64,000 bases of DNA, taken from assembly GCF_052065355.1 (NCBI RefSeq), contig NZ_JBQHUF010000002.1, positions 186,001 through 250,000 of the forward strand, given 5' to 3'. Below, piece by piece: positions 15,376-23,004 of this stretch. A program made the position numbers and the translations under genes. The notes beneath the pieces were generated by a model. It saw only the letters and a list, made by a program, of their open reading frames with translations. It searched no databases and was not told where the DNA came from. This stretch comes from Flavonifractor sp052065355 (GTDB taxonomy: Bacteria; Bacillota; Clostridia; Oscillospirales; Oscillospiraceae). The first letter of the stretch is position 1. Every line of letters starts with the position of its first letter.

Positions 15376-16275
15376 ATGAATACCGATTTTATCAAGGGCG
15401 TGGTAGTGCCCATTCTGACCCCCATCGACGAAAATGAGTGCATCGACGAAGCCAAGATGCGGGACCAGGTGGACTACGTCATCAACGGCGGAGTGTCCGG
15501 CATCCTGGCCTTCGGCAGCAACGGCGAGTTCTACATGGTGGAAGAGGACGAGATGGAGCGGGGTCTGAAGATCATGGTGGACCAGGCCGCCGGCCGCGTC
15601 CCCGTGTACTTCGGCATCGGCGCTATCAGCACCAAGAAGTGCTGCCGTCTGGCCAAGATGGCGGTAGCCAATGGTGCCGCCAGCGTCAGCGTGCTCCAGC
15701 CCATGTTCCTCAAGCCCACCCATGCTGAGCTGTTCCAGCACTTTAAGACCATTGCCGAAAGCGTGCCCGACACTCCCATGCTGCTCTACAATAACCCCGG
15801 CCGCGTGGGTTACACCCTGACCGCTCAGCTCATTGACGAGCTGGCCCATCAGGTGCCCAACATTGTGGGCATGAAGGATACCAGCGGTGATATCACCCTC
15901 ACCAGCGAGTTCATCCGCCGCACCCGTGACGTGAACTTCAAGGTGTTCGGCGGTAAGGATACCCTGCTGTACGCCAGCCTGTGCCACGGCGCCGTGGGTG
16001 GCGTGTGCACTGCCGCCAACTTTATGCCCGAGCTGATCACCGACGTGTACAACAAGTTCGTGGCCGGGGATCTGAAGGGCAGCCTGGAGGCTCAGTTCAA
16101 GCTGAACCCCGTCCGGCTGGCTATGGACCCCGCCAGCTTCCCTGTGGCCGCCAAGGATATGGCCACGCTCCGGGGCCGGGACGTGGGCGTGCCCTATCTG
16201 CCCAACCTGCCCACCCCCGAAGGCCCCGCCAAAGAAGGCTTCCGCCGCACCATGCATGAGGCGGGCCTGATCTGA
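15376..16275 (+). CDS. DapA/NAL-superfamily lyase, probable 5-keto-4-deoxyglucarate aldolase
   Basis: Protein of 299 residues in the dihydrodipicolinate synthase/N-acetylneuraminate lyase superfamily. It has the pyruvate-carboxylate motif GSNGE (47-51), the catalytic Tyr138 (LLYNNPGR) and the Schiff-base Lys167 (GMKDTSGD). In known pathways a DapA-family member acts on 5-keto-4-deoxyglucarate as a decarboxylating dehydratase (KdgD). Here, however, it lies between garR and a glycerate kinase, which require tartronate semialdehyde. The simplest reading is a retro-aldol reaction giving pyruvate plus tartronate semialdehyde, replacing GarL, which is not seen. That specificity is inference. The start has GGGAGGGAACC upstream. 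Confidence 0.8.
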   Translation: MNTDFIKGVVVPILTPIDENECIDEAKMRDQVDYVINGGVSGILAFGSNGEFYMVEEDEMERGLKIMVDQAAGRVPVYFGIGAISTKKCCRLAKMAVANGAASVSVLQPMFLKPTHAELFQHFKTIAESVPDTPMLLYNNPGRVGYTLTAQLIDELAHQVPNIVGMKDTSGDITLTSEFIRRTRDVNFKVFGGKDTLLYASLCHGAVGGVCTAANFMPELITDVYNKFVAGDLKGSLEAQFKLNPVRLAMDPASFPVAAKDMATLRGRDVGVPYLPNLPTPEGPAKEGFRRTMHEAGLI

Positions 16276-16306
16276 GCCTTATCAAAGGCATCCATGGAGG
16301 AACGGT

Positions 16307-17539
16307 ATGAAACTGAGAAACGATTGTGATCAGATCATTGCCCGGGCCATCACTGCCGTACAGCCCGACGCGGCGGTGCGGCGGGCCCTGAAGGAGATCC
16401 CCCTGGCCAGCGGCCGGGTGGTGCTGGTCTCCGTGGGCAAAGCGGCCTGGTCCATGGCCCGCGCCGCCTACGACTGCGTGGGGGAGAAGCTGAGCGGCGG
16501 CATCGTCATCACCAAGCACGGCCATGCTCAGGGTCCCATCGGCAGTCTGATCATCCGGGAGGCGGGCCATCCTGTCCCCGATGACGACACCTTTTCTGCC
16601 ACGGAGGAGGCTCTGGCCCTGACCCAGGATCTGACGGAGGAGGATATGGTCCTCTTCCTGCTCTCCGGCGGCGGCTCCGCCCTGTTTGAGGCTCCCCTGG
16701 TCCCCCAGGAGGAGCTGCAGAAGATCACCCAGAGCCTGCTGGCCTGCGGGGCGGACATCGTGGAGATGAACACCATCCGCAAGCGGCTTTCCGCCGTGAA
16801 GGGCGGGCGCTTTGCCCAGCACTGCGCTCCCGCCCAGGTCTGTTCCATCGTGCTCTCCGACATCATTGGGGATCCTCTGGACATGATCGCCTCCGGCCCG
16901 GCCTATCCGGACTCCTCCACCTGCGCCGATGCTAAGGCCATCGCGGAGAAGTACAACCTGCCCCTCTCTGAGGAGGCGGCGGGCTGCCTGGACCGGGAGA
17001 CCCCCAAGACGCTGGATAATGTCCATACCGTCATCACCGGCAGCGTGCGGGAGCTGTGCTCCGCCGCCGCGGCCGCCTGCCGGGAACTGGGCTACGAGCC
17101 GGTGGTGCTCACCGACTGCCTCACCTGTGAGGCCCGGGAGGCGGGTTCCTTCCTGGCCTCCATCGCCCAGTCCCATCAGAACACCGACCGCTCTCTGGCC
17201 TTCCTGGCCGGCGGCGAGACGGTGGTCCACCTGACGGGCAAGGGCAAGGGTGGCCGGAATCAGGAACTGGCCTTGGCTGCCGCCGAAGGGATCGCCGGCC
17301 TGAAGGACACCGCGGTGTTCTCCGTAGGCAGCGACGGCACCGACGGCCCCACAGACGCCGCAGGCGGCTTTGTGGATGGCGGTACCCGGGATCTGTTGGC
17401 CGGTCAGGGCGTGCGGATCTTTGATGTGCTGCGGCAGAACGATGCCTATACCGCGCTCAATGCCTGCGGTGGGCTCATCGTAACCGGAGCCACCGGTACC
17501 AATGTGAACGACGTGGCAGTGCTCCTCATCCGCCGCTGA
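16307..17539 (+). CDS. Glycerate 2-kinase, MOFRL family
   Basis: Kinase of 410 residues that phosphorylates D-glycerate to 2-phosphoglycerate, delivering carbon to lower glycolysis. It has the two-domain GckA/TtuD layout. The N-terminal DUF4147 domain is visible in VLVSVGKAAWSMA and LLSGGGSALFEAP, and RKRLSAVKGGR supplies the conserved Lys/Arg. The C-terminal MOFRL domain carries GGRNQELALAAA and SVGSDGTDGPTDAAGG. It is unrelated in fold to E. coli GarK, so that symbol is not used. It is the last gene before a strong terminator and therefore closes the aldarate operon that begins at tctC. Confidence 0.92.
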   Translation: MKLRNDCDQIIARAITAVQPDAAVRRALKEIPLASGRVVLVSVGKAAWSMARAAYDCVGEKLSGGIVITKHGHAQGPIGSLIIREAGHPVPDDDTFSATEEALALTQDLTEEDMVLFLLSGGGSALFEAPLVPQEELQKITQSLLACGADIVEMNTIRKRLSAVKGGRFAQHCAPAQVCSIVLSDIIGDPLDMIASGPAYPDSSTCADAKAIAEKYNLPLSEEAAGCLDRETPKTLDNVHTVITGSVRELCSAAAAACRELGYEPVVLTDCLTCEAREAGSFLASIAQSHQNTDRSLAFLAGGETVVHLTGKGKGGRNQELALAAAEGIAGLKDTAVFSVGSDGTDGPTDAAGGFVDGGTRDLLAGQGVRIFDVLRQNDAYTALNACGGLIVTGATGTNVNDVAVLLIRR

Positions 17540-17554
17540 GGGTGAAGAGCCGAC

Positions 17555-17592
17555 CGCCCCCGATCTCCCTGCGGGACCGGGGGCGTTTTTTT
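17555..17592 (+). terminator. Terminator of the aldarate operon
   Basis: CGCCCCC (17555-17561) pairs with GGGGGCG (17579-17585), followed by seven T. It closes the operon before the LysR gene. Confidence 0.88.
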
Positions 17593-17614
17593 CCAGAGAC
17601 AGGAGGGGTGGGAC

Positions 17615-18535
17615 TTGGATATCAAGCAGATGAATTACATTCTGACCATTGCCCAGGAGGGGGGGATCAGCAAGGCAGCGGCCAAGCTGTTTATTACCCA
17701 ATCCGCCCTGGACCAGCAGCTGCTCAAGCTGGAGAAGGAGCTAGGTACCCAGCTGTTCTACCGCTCTAGAGGCAGCTTTGCCCTGACCGCAGCGGGCAAG
17801 GTGTACGTGGACTACGCCAAGCAGATGGTAGACATGAAGAACGAGGCCTACCGGATCATCCACGACATGGCCGACCGGCAGCGTGGCACGCTCTCCCTGG
17901 CCTTCGCGCCCGAGCGCGGAATGGAGATGTTCATGTCGGTCTACCCGCTCTTTTACCAGCGGTATCCCAAGATCAACGTGATCCCCCGGGAGATCAGCGT
18001 CCGCCGTCAGCTGGAAATGCTCCAGAACGACGAGCTGGACCTGAGCTTCGTTTCGGCTAAGGCCCAGGATCGGCCCGGGCTGCTTTCCACCACGCTGCTG
18101 AAGGAGGAATTTGTCCTCATCACGCCTCAGGACCATCCCCTGGCCGCCCTGGCTGCCCCGCCGGGTGAGCCCCTTACGGTCCTGGACGCAAAACATCTGC
18201 GGGATCTGACCTTCTGTCTCATTTACCGGCAGTCCACTCAGCGAGAGATCATTGACCCTATCTTCGAGCGGGCGGGCATCAAGCCGGATATCTTTCTGGA
18301 AACGGCCAGCAACCGGGCCAATGTGTCCATGGTGGAAAAAGGCTTGAGCTGCTCCATCATGCCCTATTACTACGTCAGGGACCGGCGGAATGTGGCCTGC
18401 TTCCGGCTGGCGGAGCGCCCCACCTGGAATGTGTCAGTGTGCTGCCGCCGCAACCGCTACCTCTCCAAAGCGGCTCGCTATTTTATTGAGCTGGCCATGG
18501 AGTACTTCCGCCGGGAGGACAGCGGACTTATCTGA
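17615..18535 (+). CDS. LysR-family transcriptional regulator
   Basis: Protein of 306 residues. A winged helix-turn-helix lies at residues 1-60 (MNYILTIAQEGGISKAAAKL then QSALDQQLLKLEKELG), and the LysR effector-binding domain runs from about 90. It starts with TTG at 17615, six bases after AGGAGGGG; no ATG or GTG is better placed. It sits on the same strand after the glycerate kinase terminator and just before the DUF362 gene. This differs from the divergent layout typical of LysR pairs, so its target is unclear. The aldarate operon and the DUF362 gene are both possible. Confidence 0.9.
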   Translation: MDIKQMNYILTIAQEGGISKAAAKLFITQSALDQQLLKLEKELGTQLFYRSRGSFALTAAGKVYVDYAKQMVDMKNEAYRIIHDMADRQRGTLSLAFAPERGMEMFMSVYPLFYQRYPKINVIPREISVRRQLEMLQNDELDLSFVSAKAQDRPGLLSTTLLKEEFVLITPQDHPLAALAAPPGEPLTVLDAKHLRDLTFCLIYRQSTQREIIDPIFERAGIKPDIFLETASNRANVSMVEKGLSCSIMPYYYVRDRRNVACFRLAERPTWNVSVCCRRNRYLSKAARYFIELAMEYFRREDSGLI

Positions 18536-18557
18536 CCCAAGAAAAAGGAGCATTTCT

Positions 18558-19622
18558 ATGCCTTCTATTTACGAGATCTTCGGTACCGATGCCCATGGGA
18601 TGACAAAGGCCCTGATGGAGGGCGCGGAGGTCATTAAGCAGATTCCCGCCGGGGCGTCGGTGGCCCTGAAGCCCAACCTGGTGGTGGCGGCCTCTCCTGA
18701 GAGCGGAGCCACCACTCACGCCGGGGTGCTCTCCGGCGCCATCGAGTACTTGCGGGACCATGGGGTGACCGATATCAGCATCATTGAGGGGTCCTGGGTG
18801 GGCGACAACACCGGCCGGGCCTTCCGGGCTGCTGGTTATGACGAGGTGGGCAAACGTTACAACGTTCCCCTTTACGACCTGAAGCACGACAAGACCCGCC
18901 GGGTAAATTCGCCCCTCCGGCCCATGGAGATCTGTTGCCGTGCTCTAGACGCGGGCTACCTCATTAACCTGCCGGTGCTCAAGGGCCATTGCCAGACGGT
19001 GATGACCTGCGCCCTGAAAAACTGCAAGGGCTGCCTGCCTGACAAGGAGAAGCGGCGTTTTCACGCCGAGGGGCTGATGGAGCCCATCGCCGCCCTAGCT
19101 GCCACCCTCAAGCCCGACCTGACCATCGTGGACAGCATTTGCGGCGACCTGAACTTTGAGGAGGGCGGAAACCCCGTCCCCACGGGCCGAATGATGCTGG
19201 GATCTGATCCGGTGCAGATCGACGCCTACGGCTGCCGCCTGATGGGCTTGGACCTGGACCAGGTGCCCTACATCGGCCTGGCCGAGGGATGGGGAGCCGG
19301 TACTACCCGGATCGAAGCGGGGGATATCATCCAGCTTAACCAGCCCACCGCCGCGGCGAGCTATCCTGCTCCCTCTGGCAAGGTGGCCTCTCTCACCCGG
19401 AACGTGCAGGCCAAGAGCGCCTGCTCTGCCTGCTACGCCAGCCTGGTGCGGGCCCTGTACAACAGCCGCCCCTCCCGAGAGCCCATTGCCATCGGCCAGG
19501 GCTGGAAGGGCGTGGCCTTTGACGGGCTGGGTGTGGGTGCCTGCTGCAACTGCGCCTCCCGCCAGGTGCCTGGCTGCCCGCCCACCGCGGAGCAGATCCT
19601 GGCTTATCTGGAACAGCATTGA
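18558..19622 (+). CDS. DUF362 domain protein with Cys-rich C-terminus
   Basis: Protein of 354 residues. The DUF362 domain runs to about residue 250: VALKPNLV near the start, LPVLKGHCQTVMTCALKNCKG in the middle, and VDSICGDLNFEEGG with a conserved acidic patch. The tail has clustered cysteines (SACSACYASL and GACCNCASRQVPGC) that could hold an iron-sulphur cluster, as in DUF362-ferredoxin proteins. Its function is not known. AAAAAGGAG lies 7 bases before the ATG at 18558. The upstream extension of this frame lies within lysR and is not coding. It is co-oriented with lysR (22-bp gap) and ends at a strong terminator, so the pair forms one unit. Confidence 0.8.
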   Translation: MPSIYEIFGTDAHGMTKALMEGAEVIKQIPAGASVALKPNLVVAASPESGATTHAGVLSGAIEYLRDHGVTDISIIEGSWVGDNTGRAFRAAGYDEVGKRYNVPLYDLKHDKTRRVNSPLRPMEICCRALDAGYLINLPVLKGHCQTVMTCALKNCKGCLPDKEKRRFHAEGLMEPIAALAATLKPDLTIVDSICGDLNFEEGGNPVPTGRMMLGSDPVQIDAYGCRLMGLDLDQVPYIGLAEGWGAGTTRIEAGDIIQLNQPTAAASYPAPSGKVASLTRNVQAKSACSACYASLVRALYNSRPSREPIAIGQGWKGVAFDGLGVGACCNCASRQVPGCPPTAEQILAYLEQH

Positions 19623-19815
19623 CAGACATAACAGCACCGCCGGACAGAAACTCCTGTCCGGCGGCGCTGTTTTCTTTTTTACTTGGCGGGGGTGTAGGCG
19701 GTATATGGAGGATGGCCTCATCCATCGGTTCCGCGGCCATGGTGGGCGCTGCTCCTGCTGTCAGCGCCAGCAGGAGCAGTACCAAATTTGTGACAATGAG
19801 CTGCTTTTTCCACAT
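19393..19815 (-). CDS. Doubtful small secreted ORF or remnant, antisense to the end of the DUF362 gene
   Basis: The first ~28 residues (MWKKQLIVTNLVLLLLALTA then GAAPTMAAEP) form a textbook Sec signal peptide with cleavage after TMA. GGAG lies 8 bases before the ATG at 19815. The frame then runs into the DUF362 terminator and antisense to that gene, where the composition turns to Arg/Pro/Ser-rich noise. Either a real short secreted peptide has lost its stop, or the signal-like start is chance. I would not trust the part below about 19,680. Confidence 0.22.
   Translation of the reverse strand: MWKKQLIVTNLVLLLLALTAGAAPTMAAEPMDEAILHIPPTPPPSKKENSAAGQEFLSGGAVMSVNAVPDKPGSAPRWAGSQAPGGRRSCSRHPHPARQRPRPSSPGRWQWALGRGGCCTGPAPGWRSRQSRRSWPARSG
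19630..19680 (+). terminator. Terminator after the DUF362 gene
   Basis: Arms 19630-19647 and 19654-19672 pair with one mismatch (AACAGC-CCGCCGGACAG against its complement), followed by TTTCTTTTTT. Confidence 0.85.
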
Positions 19816-20009
19816 AGCGATTTCTCCGTGAATCTGGTTTATTCGATCGACCTCACATCACGAGCGGCCTGCCAGGATGAATCAATCATAACCATTGCAT
19901 ATGTACTTTTCGATGATTACAATTATCTGGCCGTGTCCTGAGTGAAATGATCCGAAAAAAGAGGCCAGGCTTTACCAATTTTGTGGCAAATTTCTCCTGA
20001 AATCATAAA
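19681..20009. other. Intergenic stretch without a clear plus-strand gene
   Basis: About 330 bp between the DUF362 terminator and the operator/promoter of the PFK gene. It holds only the doubtful minus-strand signal-peptide ORF and an AT-rich segment (about 19,880-20,010). No RNA gene was recognised. Confidence 0.5.
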
Positions 20010-20058
20010 AGGAGGATAGGAAATCCTCCTTGCGGTGCTCTTTGACAAACGGTATAAT
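20010..20058 (+). promoter_or_regulatory. Promoter and inverted repeat upstream of the PFK-family gene
   Basis: TATAAT at 20053-20058 is a perfect -10; the base-pair-spaced -35 (TTGCGG, 20030-20035, 17 bp) matches only 3 of 6. A perfect 8-bp inverted repeat (AGGAGGAT at 20010-20017 and ATCCTCCT at 20023-20030) abuts that weak -35 and may be an operator. Confidence 0.5.
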
Positions 20059-20095
20059 AAAAAGAACAGGAGAATATACAGGAGGAGGGAATCCT

Positions 20096-21253
20096 TTGAA
20101 AGAGAATCTGATCATCATTCACGGCGGCGGCCCCACCGCCGTGCTCAACTGCTCCCTGTACGGCGCGATTCGGGAGGCTCAGGCCAGCGGGGCGGTGGAA
20201 CATGTTTACGGTGCAGTTGGCGGTACCGGCGGCCTGCTGAAGGAGCGGCTGCTGGACTTCAACACCATCCCTGAGGCACAGCTGGAACTGCTGCCCACTA
20301 CCCCCGCCACTGCCATCGGCACCTCCCGGGATGCTCTGGAGGCTGAGGATTACGCCAGAATGACGGAGATCCTGGAGCAGCACAACATCCGCTATGTACT
20401 GATGAACGGCGGAAACGGTACCATGGACGCCTGCGGCAAGCTGGCAGCCGCCTGCAAGGATAAGGGCATCAAGGTCATGGGTATCCCCAAGACCATGGAC
20501 AACGACATTGCGGTCACCGACCACTGCCCGGGCTTCGGCAGCGTGGCCCGCTACATGGCGGGCACCGTGCGTGAACTGGGTGTGGATGTGCGCAGCCTGC
20601 CGATCCATGTGGTAGTGCTGGAGTCCCTGGGCCGCAACGCCGGCTGGACCACCGCTGCCTCCGCTCTGGCCCGGGAGCAGGGAGGCGATGCACCCCATCT
20701 GATCTATCCCCCTGAGCGGTCCTTCCATGAGGACGAGTTCCTGGACCGGGTAGGCGATATGTACCGCAAGCTGGGCGGCGTCGTGGTGGTGGCCAGCGAG
20801 GGCCTCCACGACGATGAGGGCAAGCCCATTGTGCCTCCCATCTTCCAGACCGGACGCTCTACTTATTTCGGCGATGTGTCCTCCCACCTGGCCCAGCTCA
20901 TCGTGCGGCGGCTGGGCATCAAGGCCCGCAGTGAGAAGCCGGGCATCCTGGCCCGGGCCTCCATCGCCTGGCAGTCCCCGGTGGACGCGGCGGAGGCGGA
21001 GCTGGCGGGCCGGGAGGCCTGCCGGGCTGCCCTGGCTGGAGAGACCGGAAAGATGGTGGGCTTCCGCCGGCTGTCTACCGAGCCTTACCAGTGTGAGACC
21101 TTCCTCATCCCCATCGAGGAGGTCATGCTGGGGGAGCGGGTACTGCTTCCCGAATACCTCAGCGCCGACGGCACCGACGTGACGGAGGAATTCTGCCGCT
21201 GGTGCAAGCCCCTTATCGGGCCCGAGCTGCCCTCTATGGCGCGGCTGGTTTAA
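20096..21253 (+). CDS. Phosphofructokinase-family (PFK-A superfamily) kinase
   Basis: Protein of 385 residues of the PFK-A fold. Motifs are GGGPTAVLNCS (10-20), GGNGTMD (105-111), GIPKTMDNDI (129-138, catalytic Asp135) and CPGFGS. The position of E. coli Asp103 is Asn107, the phosphoryl-donor position 104 is Gly108, and position 124 is Lys132. Gly108 suggests ATP, while Lys132 is typical of PPi-linked and long ATP-linked forms, so the donor is uncertain. The start is TTG at 20096, eight bases after GGAGGAGGG; no ATG is near. It stands alone between its own promoter and terminator, next to the amino-sugar operon, whose aldolase could use its product (inference). Confidence 0.82.
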   Translation: MKENLIIIHGGGPTAVLNCSLYGAIREAQASGAVEHVYGAVGGTGGLLKERLLDFNTIPEAQLELLPTTPATAIGTSRDALEAEDYARMTEILEQHNIRYVLMNGGNGTMDACGKLAAACKDKGIKVMGIPKTMDNDIAVTDHCPGFGSVARYMAGTVRELGVDVRSLPIHVVVLESLGRNAGWTTAASALAREQGGDAPHLIYPPERSFHEDEFLDRVGDMYRKLGGVVVVASEGLHDDEGKPIVPPIFQTGRSTYFGDVSSHLAQLIVRRLGIKARSEKPGILARASIAWQSPVDAAEAELAGREACRAALAGETGKMVGFRRLSTEPYQCETFLIPIEEVMLGERVLLPEYLSADGTDVTEEFCRWCKPLIGPELPSMARLV

Positions 21254-21269
21254 ACCTCACAGCGTACTT

Positions 21270-21303
21270 AACGCGGTCGATCGACAGATCGACCGCGTTT
21301 TTT
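21270..21303 (+). terminator. Terminator after the PFK-family gene
   Basis: Perfect 13-bp arms (21270-21282 and 21287-21299) around a 4-base loop, with the T-run continuing to 21303. Confidence 0.9.
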
Positions 21304-21337
21304 GCACCAGAGCGAAAAGTATGATAAAACTTCATAC

Positions 21338-21366
21338 TTACCAAAACTCATGAGTTTGGGTATACT
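21338..21366 (+). promoter_or_regulatory. Promoter with overlapping palindromic operator, ABC transporter operon
   Basis: TTACCA (21338-21343) and TATACT (21361-21366) are 17 bp apart. A 22-bp near-perfect palindrome (21340-21361, centred on CATG, inner AAACTCATGAGTTT perfect, one mismatched pair overall) fills the spacer and touches both boxes. This is the geometry of a repressor operator. Confidence 0.65.
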
Positions 21367-21394
21367 GGACTCACTAAAAGGAGGCTCGGTGTCC

Positions 21395-22174
21395 ATGAGA
21401 CTGAAAAAATCGTCTGTCTGGAGCAAGATACCCAACTGGGTATGGCTGCTCATCTCCCTGGCCGTGGCCGTGGCTATCTGGCTGCTCGCCGCGTACAAGT
21501 GGCCCGCCGTGTTCGCAACTCCCAAGGCTGTGATCGACGCCTTTGTGAGCAAGGCTTCCAGCGGTGTGCTGCTGGGTCACTTCTGGGCCAGCTTGTCCCG
21601 CGTGCTGACCGGTTTCGCCATCGCCTTTGTGGTGTCTATCCCGGTGGCATTCCTGATGGCCTGGTATGATCCCTTCCGCCGGGTGGTGGAGCCCTGGATC
21701 CAGTTCATCCGTAACATTCCCCCTCTGGCTTACGTGTTCCTGATCGTTGCTGCTCTGGGTATCGGCCAGGTGGCCAAGGTGACGGTTATCTTCATCGCCG
21801 CTTTCCTGGTGATGGTCATTACCATCTATCAGGGCGTCAAGGGCGTGGATACTACCCTGATCAAGGCCGCCCGGGTGCTGGGCGCCAAGCAAAGCGACAT
21901 TTTCTTCAAGATCACCATTCCCGCCTCCACCCCCTTCATTCTGGTAGCCGCCCGTCTGGGCCTGTCCACCTCCATGACCACTCTGATGGCTTCTGAGATC
22001 GTGGGCGGCGACAAGGGCATCGGCATGATGATCCAGCAGGCCAGCGGCTGGTACCAGATGGACGTGGTGCTCATGGGTGTGATCCTGCTGGGCATCATCG
22101 GTATTTGCTTCGAGAAAATTGTGAGATTCCTTGAGAGGAGGTTTACGGGATGGCAGGAAACAATTCAGCAGTAA
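21395..22174 (+). CDS. ABC transporter permease, SsuC/TauC family
   Basis: Membrane permease of 259 residues with six predicted helices and the BPD-type permease signature region EAA (KAARVLGAKQSDIFFKITIP, about residues 168-187), which contacts the ATPase. It belongs to the nitrate/sulfonate/taurine (NitT/TauT) group. ATG at 21395 follows AAAGGAGG with 10-base spacing; in-frame upstream Met codons lie inside the promoter. It overlaps the ATPase gene by 25 bp. The order permease, ATPase, binding protein is co-transcribed from the operator-controlled promoter at 21338. Confidence 0.9.
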   Translation: MRLKKSSVWSKIPNWVWLLISLAVAVAIWLLAAYKWPAVFATPKAVIDAFVSKASSGVLLGHFWASLSRVLTGFAIAFVVSIPVAFLMAWYDPFRRVVEPWIQFIRNIPPLAYVFLIVAALGIGQVAKVTVIFIAAFLVMVITIYQGVKGVDTTLIKAARVLGAKQSDIFFKITIPASTPFILVAARLGLSTSMTTLMASEIVGGDKGIGMMIQQASGWYQMDVVLMGVILLGIIGICFEKIVRFLERRFTGWQETIQQ

Positions 22175-22941
22175 AGGTACATATCGACCATGTGGTCAAG
22201 AAGTTCAATGGCCGCAATGGCGAGATGATCGCGCTGAACGGTGTGGATATGGACATCCACGAAAACGAGTTTATTTGTGTGGTGGGTCCTTCCGGATGTG
22301 GTAAGTCCACCCTGCTGAATATCATCGGCGGCCTGGAGACCCCCACTGAGGGCAAGGTGCTGGTGGACGGCAAAGAGGTTCAGGGTCCCGGTCCTGACCG
22401 CGGCATCGTGTTCCAGCAGTACGCTCTGTTCCCCTGGCTCACCGTGGAGAAGAACGTCGAGTTCGGCCTGAAGCTCCAGGGCAAGAGCAAGGAAGAGTGC
22501 GAGGAGCTGGCCCACAAGTATCTGAAGATGGTGGACCTGGAGGGCTTTGCCAAGGCCTACCCCAAGGAGCTGTCCGGCGGCATGAAGCAGCGCGTGGCCA
22601 TCGCCCGTGCCTACGCCGTCAACCCCAAGGTGCTGCTGATGGACGAACCCTTCGGCGCTCTGGATGCTCAGACCCGTACCCAGCTGCAGCAGGAGCTGCT
22701 GAACACCTGGGAGAAGGAGCAGAAGACCTGCTTCTTCATCACCCACGACGTGGAAGAGGCCATCATCCTGGCTCAGCGGGTGGTCATCATGTGTGCCCGT
22801 CCCGGTCGCGTCAAGGAAATCGTGGACATCGACATCCCCTATCCCCGCGATCAGGAGACCAAGATGAGCCCCCGGTTCCTGGAGCTGAAGAACCACATCT
22901 GGAGCCAGGTGTATCAGGAGTACCTGTCCGTACGGAAGTAA
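22150..22941 (+). CDS. ABC transporter ATP-binding protein, SsuB/TauB family
   Basis: Cytoplasmic ATPase of 263 residues. Walker A is GPSGCGKST (about 46-54), the Q-loop is FQQYALFPW, the signature is LSGGMKQR, Walker B is VLLMDEPFGALD, and the switch His is in FFITHDVEEA. The sequence groups with importers of sulfonates, nitrate and taurine. The start ATG at 22150 lies within the end of the permease gene, after GAGAGGAGG, a sign of coupling. It powers uptake through the adjacent permease. Confidence 0.95.
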   Translation: MAGNNSAVKVHIDHVVKKFNGRNGEMIALNGVDMDIHENEFICVVGPSGCGKSTLLNIIGGLETPTEGKVLVDGKEVQGPGPDRGIVFQQYALFPWLTVEKNVEFGLKLQGKSKEECEELAHKYLKMVDLEGFAKAYPKELSGGMKQRVAIARAYAVNPKVLLMDEPFGALDAQTRTQLQQELLNTWEKEQKTCFFITHDVEEAIILAQRVVIMCARPGRVKEIVDIDIPYPRDQETKMSPRFLELKNHIWSQVYQEYLSVRK

Positions 22942-23004
22942 GGATCGTCGTTCCGGCCACCGCCGGATGGTGATAACGTAAATAATTTAAGGAGGATTTT
23001 GAGT

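Noticed and set aside
18390..18557. N-terminal extension of the DUF362 protein
   Set aside because: It overlaps the lysR 3' end in another frame and has a biased, unstructured composition; ATG 18558 with AAAAAGGAG is the real start.
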